DNA of 64,000 bases from Parafrigoribacterium mesophilum (GTDB taxonomy: Bacteria; Actinomycetota; Actinomycetes; Actinomycetales; Microbacteriaceae). Positions 62,734-64,000 of this stretch are shown here, piece after piece (the stretch's first letter is position 1; each line of letters starts with the position of its first letter). The position numbers and the translations under genes are program-made. The notes below the pieces were generated by a model. The model did not search any database, had not been told where the DNA came from, and saw only the letters and a list, made by a program, of their open reading frames with translations. Where the stretch lies: positions 62,001 to 126,000 of the forward strand of contig NZ_JBDJAF010000003.1 of assembly GCF_039652555.1 (NCBI RefSeq). The letters run 5' to 3'.

Positions 62734-64000
62734 GTGGCTGATTCGCACGGAAGTCCCTCGCTCACAGCACCGGAACTGGGAGGAAACCCGTCAGGGCCAT
62801 GGTGGCGTGGCCTGAACCGCACGCACCGGCGGGTGCTGGTCGCCGCCCTGCTGGGGTGGGCACTCGACGGGTTCGAGACGTACGCGCTGGTCATCATCAT
62901 CGGCCCGGCACTCGCGGACCTGCTCACGGCGGACCAGCAGAAGAACATTGCTCTGTACGCCGGCCTTGCCATCGGCATCACGCTTCTGGGCTCGGGAGTC
63001 GGCGGACTGATCGGCGGCACCATCGCGGACTACCTCGGCCGTAAGCCAGTGATGCTGTGGTCCATCGCGGCCTACTCCATCCTCACCGGGCTGACCGCGT
63101 TCAGCAGTTCGATCGGGATGCTCATCGCGTTGCGCTTCCTCACCGGGCTTGCCCTCGGCAGCGAATGGGCCACCGGGGCGTCCCTGATCCAAGAAACCTG
63201 GCCGGAACGCTCCCGCACCAAGGGCGCAGCGATCGTGCAGTCCGGGTTCGGAATCGGCTCGCTGCTCGCCGCTGTCGCTTGGCTGATCATCGCCAGCATC
63301 GACCCGACCGCCTGGCGGGCCATGTTCATCCTGGGCGTGCTGCCGGCACTGCTGGTGCTGTTCCTGCGCACCCGCGTTCCCGAATCCGAGCGTTGGCAAC
63401 GGGCCGTCGGCCGCACCGACGCGAAGAAGGCCAAGGCGAAGACGAGCCGGGGTCTCACCTTCACCCAGATCTTCGCGGAACCGCACACTCGCAAACTGGT
63501 CTTGCTCACCTTCGCGCTGTCCCTGGTGACGATCGCCGGCTGGTACGCGATCTCGTCGTTCCTCCCCCGGTTCGCCGTTGTGCTGGCCACCAAGGACGGC
63601 ATCGCCAATCCCGCATCCTGGGCCCAGCTTTCGGTGGTCACCTACACGATCGGGTCGATCATCGGCTACGTGGCGGCCGCGTTCGTCGCCGACCGCTTCG
63701 GTCGTCGGTTCTTGATCGTGCTGTTCCTGGTCGGCTCGGCCGCCCTCACGCCGATCACCTATCTCTGGCCCGGCAATGTGCAGTCGTTCCTCATCGTCGC
63801 GGCGATCAACGGCATGTTCACCCTCGGTGGTTTCGTCTGGATGCCGCTGTACCTGCCGGAACTGTTCGGCACAGCGGTGCGGTCCACGGCCATGTCCACG
63901 GTGTTCAACGGCACCCGGCTCATCGCGTGGGTCGGACCGATTCTCACCGGCAGCCTGGTTCTGGTCTTCGGCGGCATCGCCCCGGCGGCAATCTGGATGG
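62734..64000 (+). CDS. MFS transporter, aromatic acid:H+ symporter type (3' end outside window)
   Basis: The first 422 codons of a gene that runs off the right edge, from a GTG at 62734 with GGAG 7 bases before it. The first helix carries LLGWALDGFETYALVI, where the Asp-Gly-Phe group is typical of the AAHS and sialic-acid MFS families. The MFS loop 2–3 motif is IADYLGRKPVM, and the loop 8–9 repeat is VADRFGRRFLIV. At least ten helices are present. With a divergent FCD regulator, uptake of an aromatic or organic acid is likely; a link to the pca pathway 47 kb away is possible but unproven. Confidence 0.88.
   Translation, partial: MADSHGSPSLTAPELGGNPSGPWWRGLNRTHRRVLVAALLGWALDGFETYALVIIIGPALADLLTADQQKNIALYAGLAIGITLLGSGVGGLIGGTIADYLGRKPVMLWSIAAYSILTGLTAFSSSIGMLIALRFLTGLALGSEWATGASLIQETWPERSRTKGAAIVQSGFGIGSLLAAVAWLIIASIDPTAWRAMFILGVLPALLVLFLRTRVPESERWQRAVGRTDAKKAKAKTSRGLTFTQIFAEPHTRKLVLLTFALSLVTIAGWYAISSFLPRFAVVLATKDGIANPASWAQLSVVTYTIGSIIGYVAAAFVADRFGRRFLIVLFLVGSAALTPITYLWPGNVQSFLIVAAINGMFTLGGFVWMPLYLPELFGTAVRSTAMSTVFNGTRLIAWVGPILTGSLVLVFGGIAPAAIWM

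Overview
The window is 64 kb of high-GC DNA from an actinomycete, most probably a member of the Microbacteriaceae. That placement rests on gene order (argS–DUF2993–lysA–hom–thrC–thrB–rho–prfA–prmC, then tsaC–wecA–atpI-like–atpBEFHAGDC), on the Arg/Gly/Asp/Gln-rich insert in Rho, on frequent GTG/TTG starts, and on DUF4192, DUF222/HNH and Ig-repeat families. It was inferred by reading the sequence, without a database search. Both ends cut genes: an Ig-repeat surface protein at the left and an MFS transporter at the right.

Region 1 (1–6.2 kb, minus strand) is a Ser/Thr phosphorylation module: DUF4192 protein, FHA protein, PP2C phosphatase, transmembrane kinase and a large extracellular Ig-repeat protein. 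Region 2 (6.3–10.6 kb) is a heterodimeric ABC exporter with one degenerate ATPase site, behind a TetR repressor and a perfect 22-bp palindromic operator. Region 3 (10.6–18.5 kb) holds an HTH/Clp-N pair, a translationally coupled protocatechuate operon (pcaHGBDC) behind an IclR regulator, and a divergent quinone-oxidoreductase-like gene with a beta-lactamase-fold hydrolase. Region 4 (18.5–26.9 kb) carries a SWIM/SNF2 helicase, a YihY-family membrane protein, a three-gene envelope cassette (unknown/holin-like/DUF3618), an aldo/keto reductase, Ogt and YaaA.

Region 5 (26.9–51 kb, minus strand) is core: the complete F1Fo ATP synthase operon, wecA, tsaC, prmC, prfA, rho, the threonine/lysine branch genes and argS. 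Two disturbances interrupt it. One is a pair of HAD phosphatases, the first broken by an internal deletion. The other is an HNH/DUF222 (13E12-type) gene between prfA and prmC. It is flanked by inverted REP-like repeats, a 30-bp tandem array, a relic of a second HNH leader and a 10-bp direct repeat. That HNH insertion is the most unusual structure in the window.

Region 6 (51–64 kb) is mostly accessory. It has a lipoprotein, a DUF2249 pair and tRNA-Arg(CCG), followed by a segment of small unrelated genes with a doubly frameshifted relic. After that come an EamA transporter, a secreted zinc metalloprotease with a strong 14-bp terminator hairpin, a PRC/DUF2382 stress protein, a DUF2207 membrane protein, a PIN-domain toxin without a recognisable antitoxin, and an FCD-type GntR regulator divergent from an aromatic-acid-type MFS transporter.
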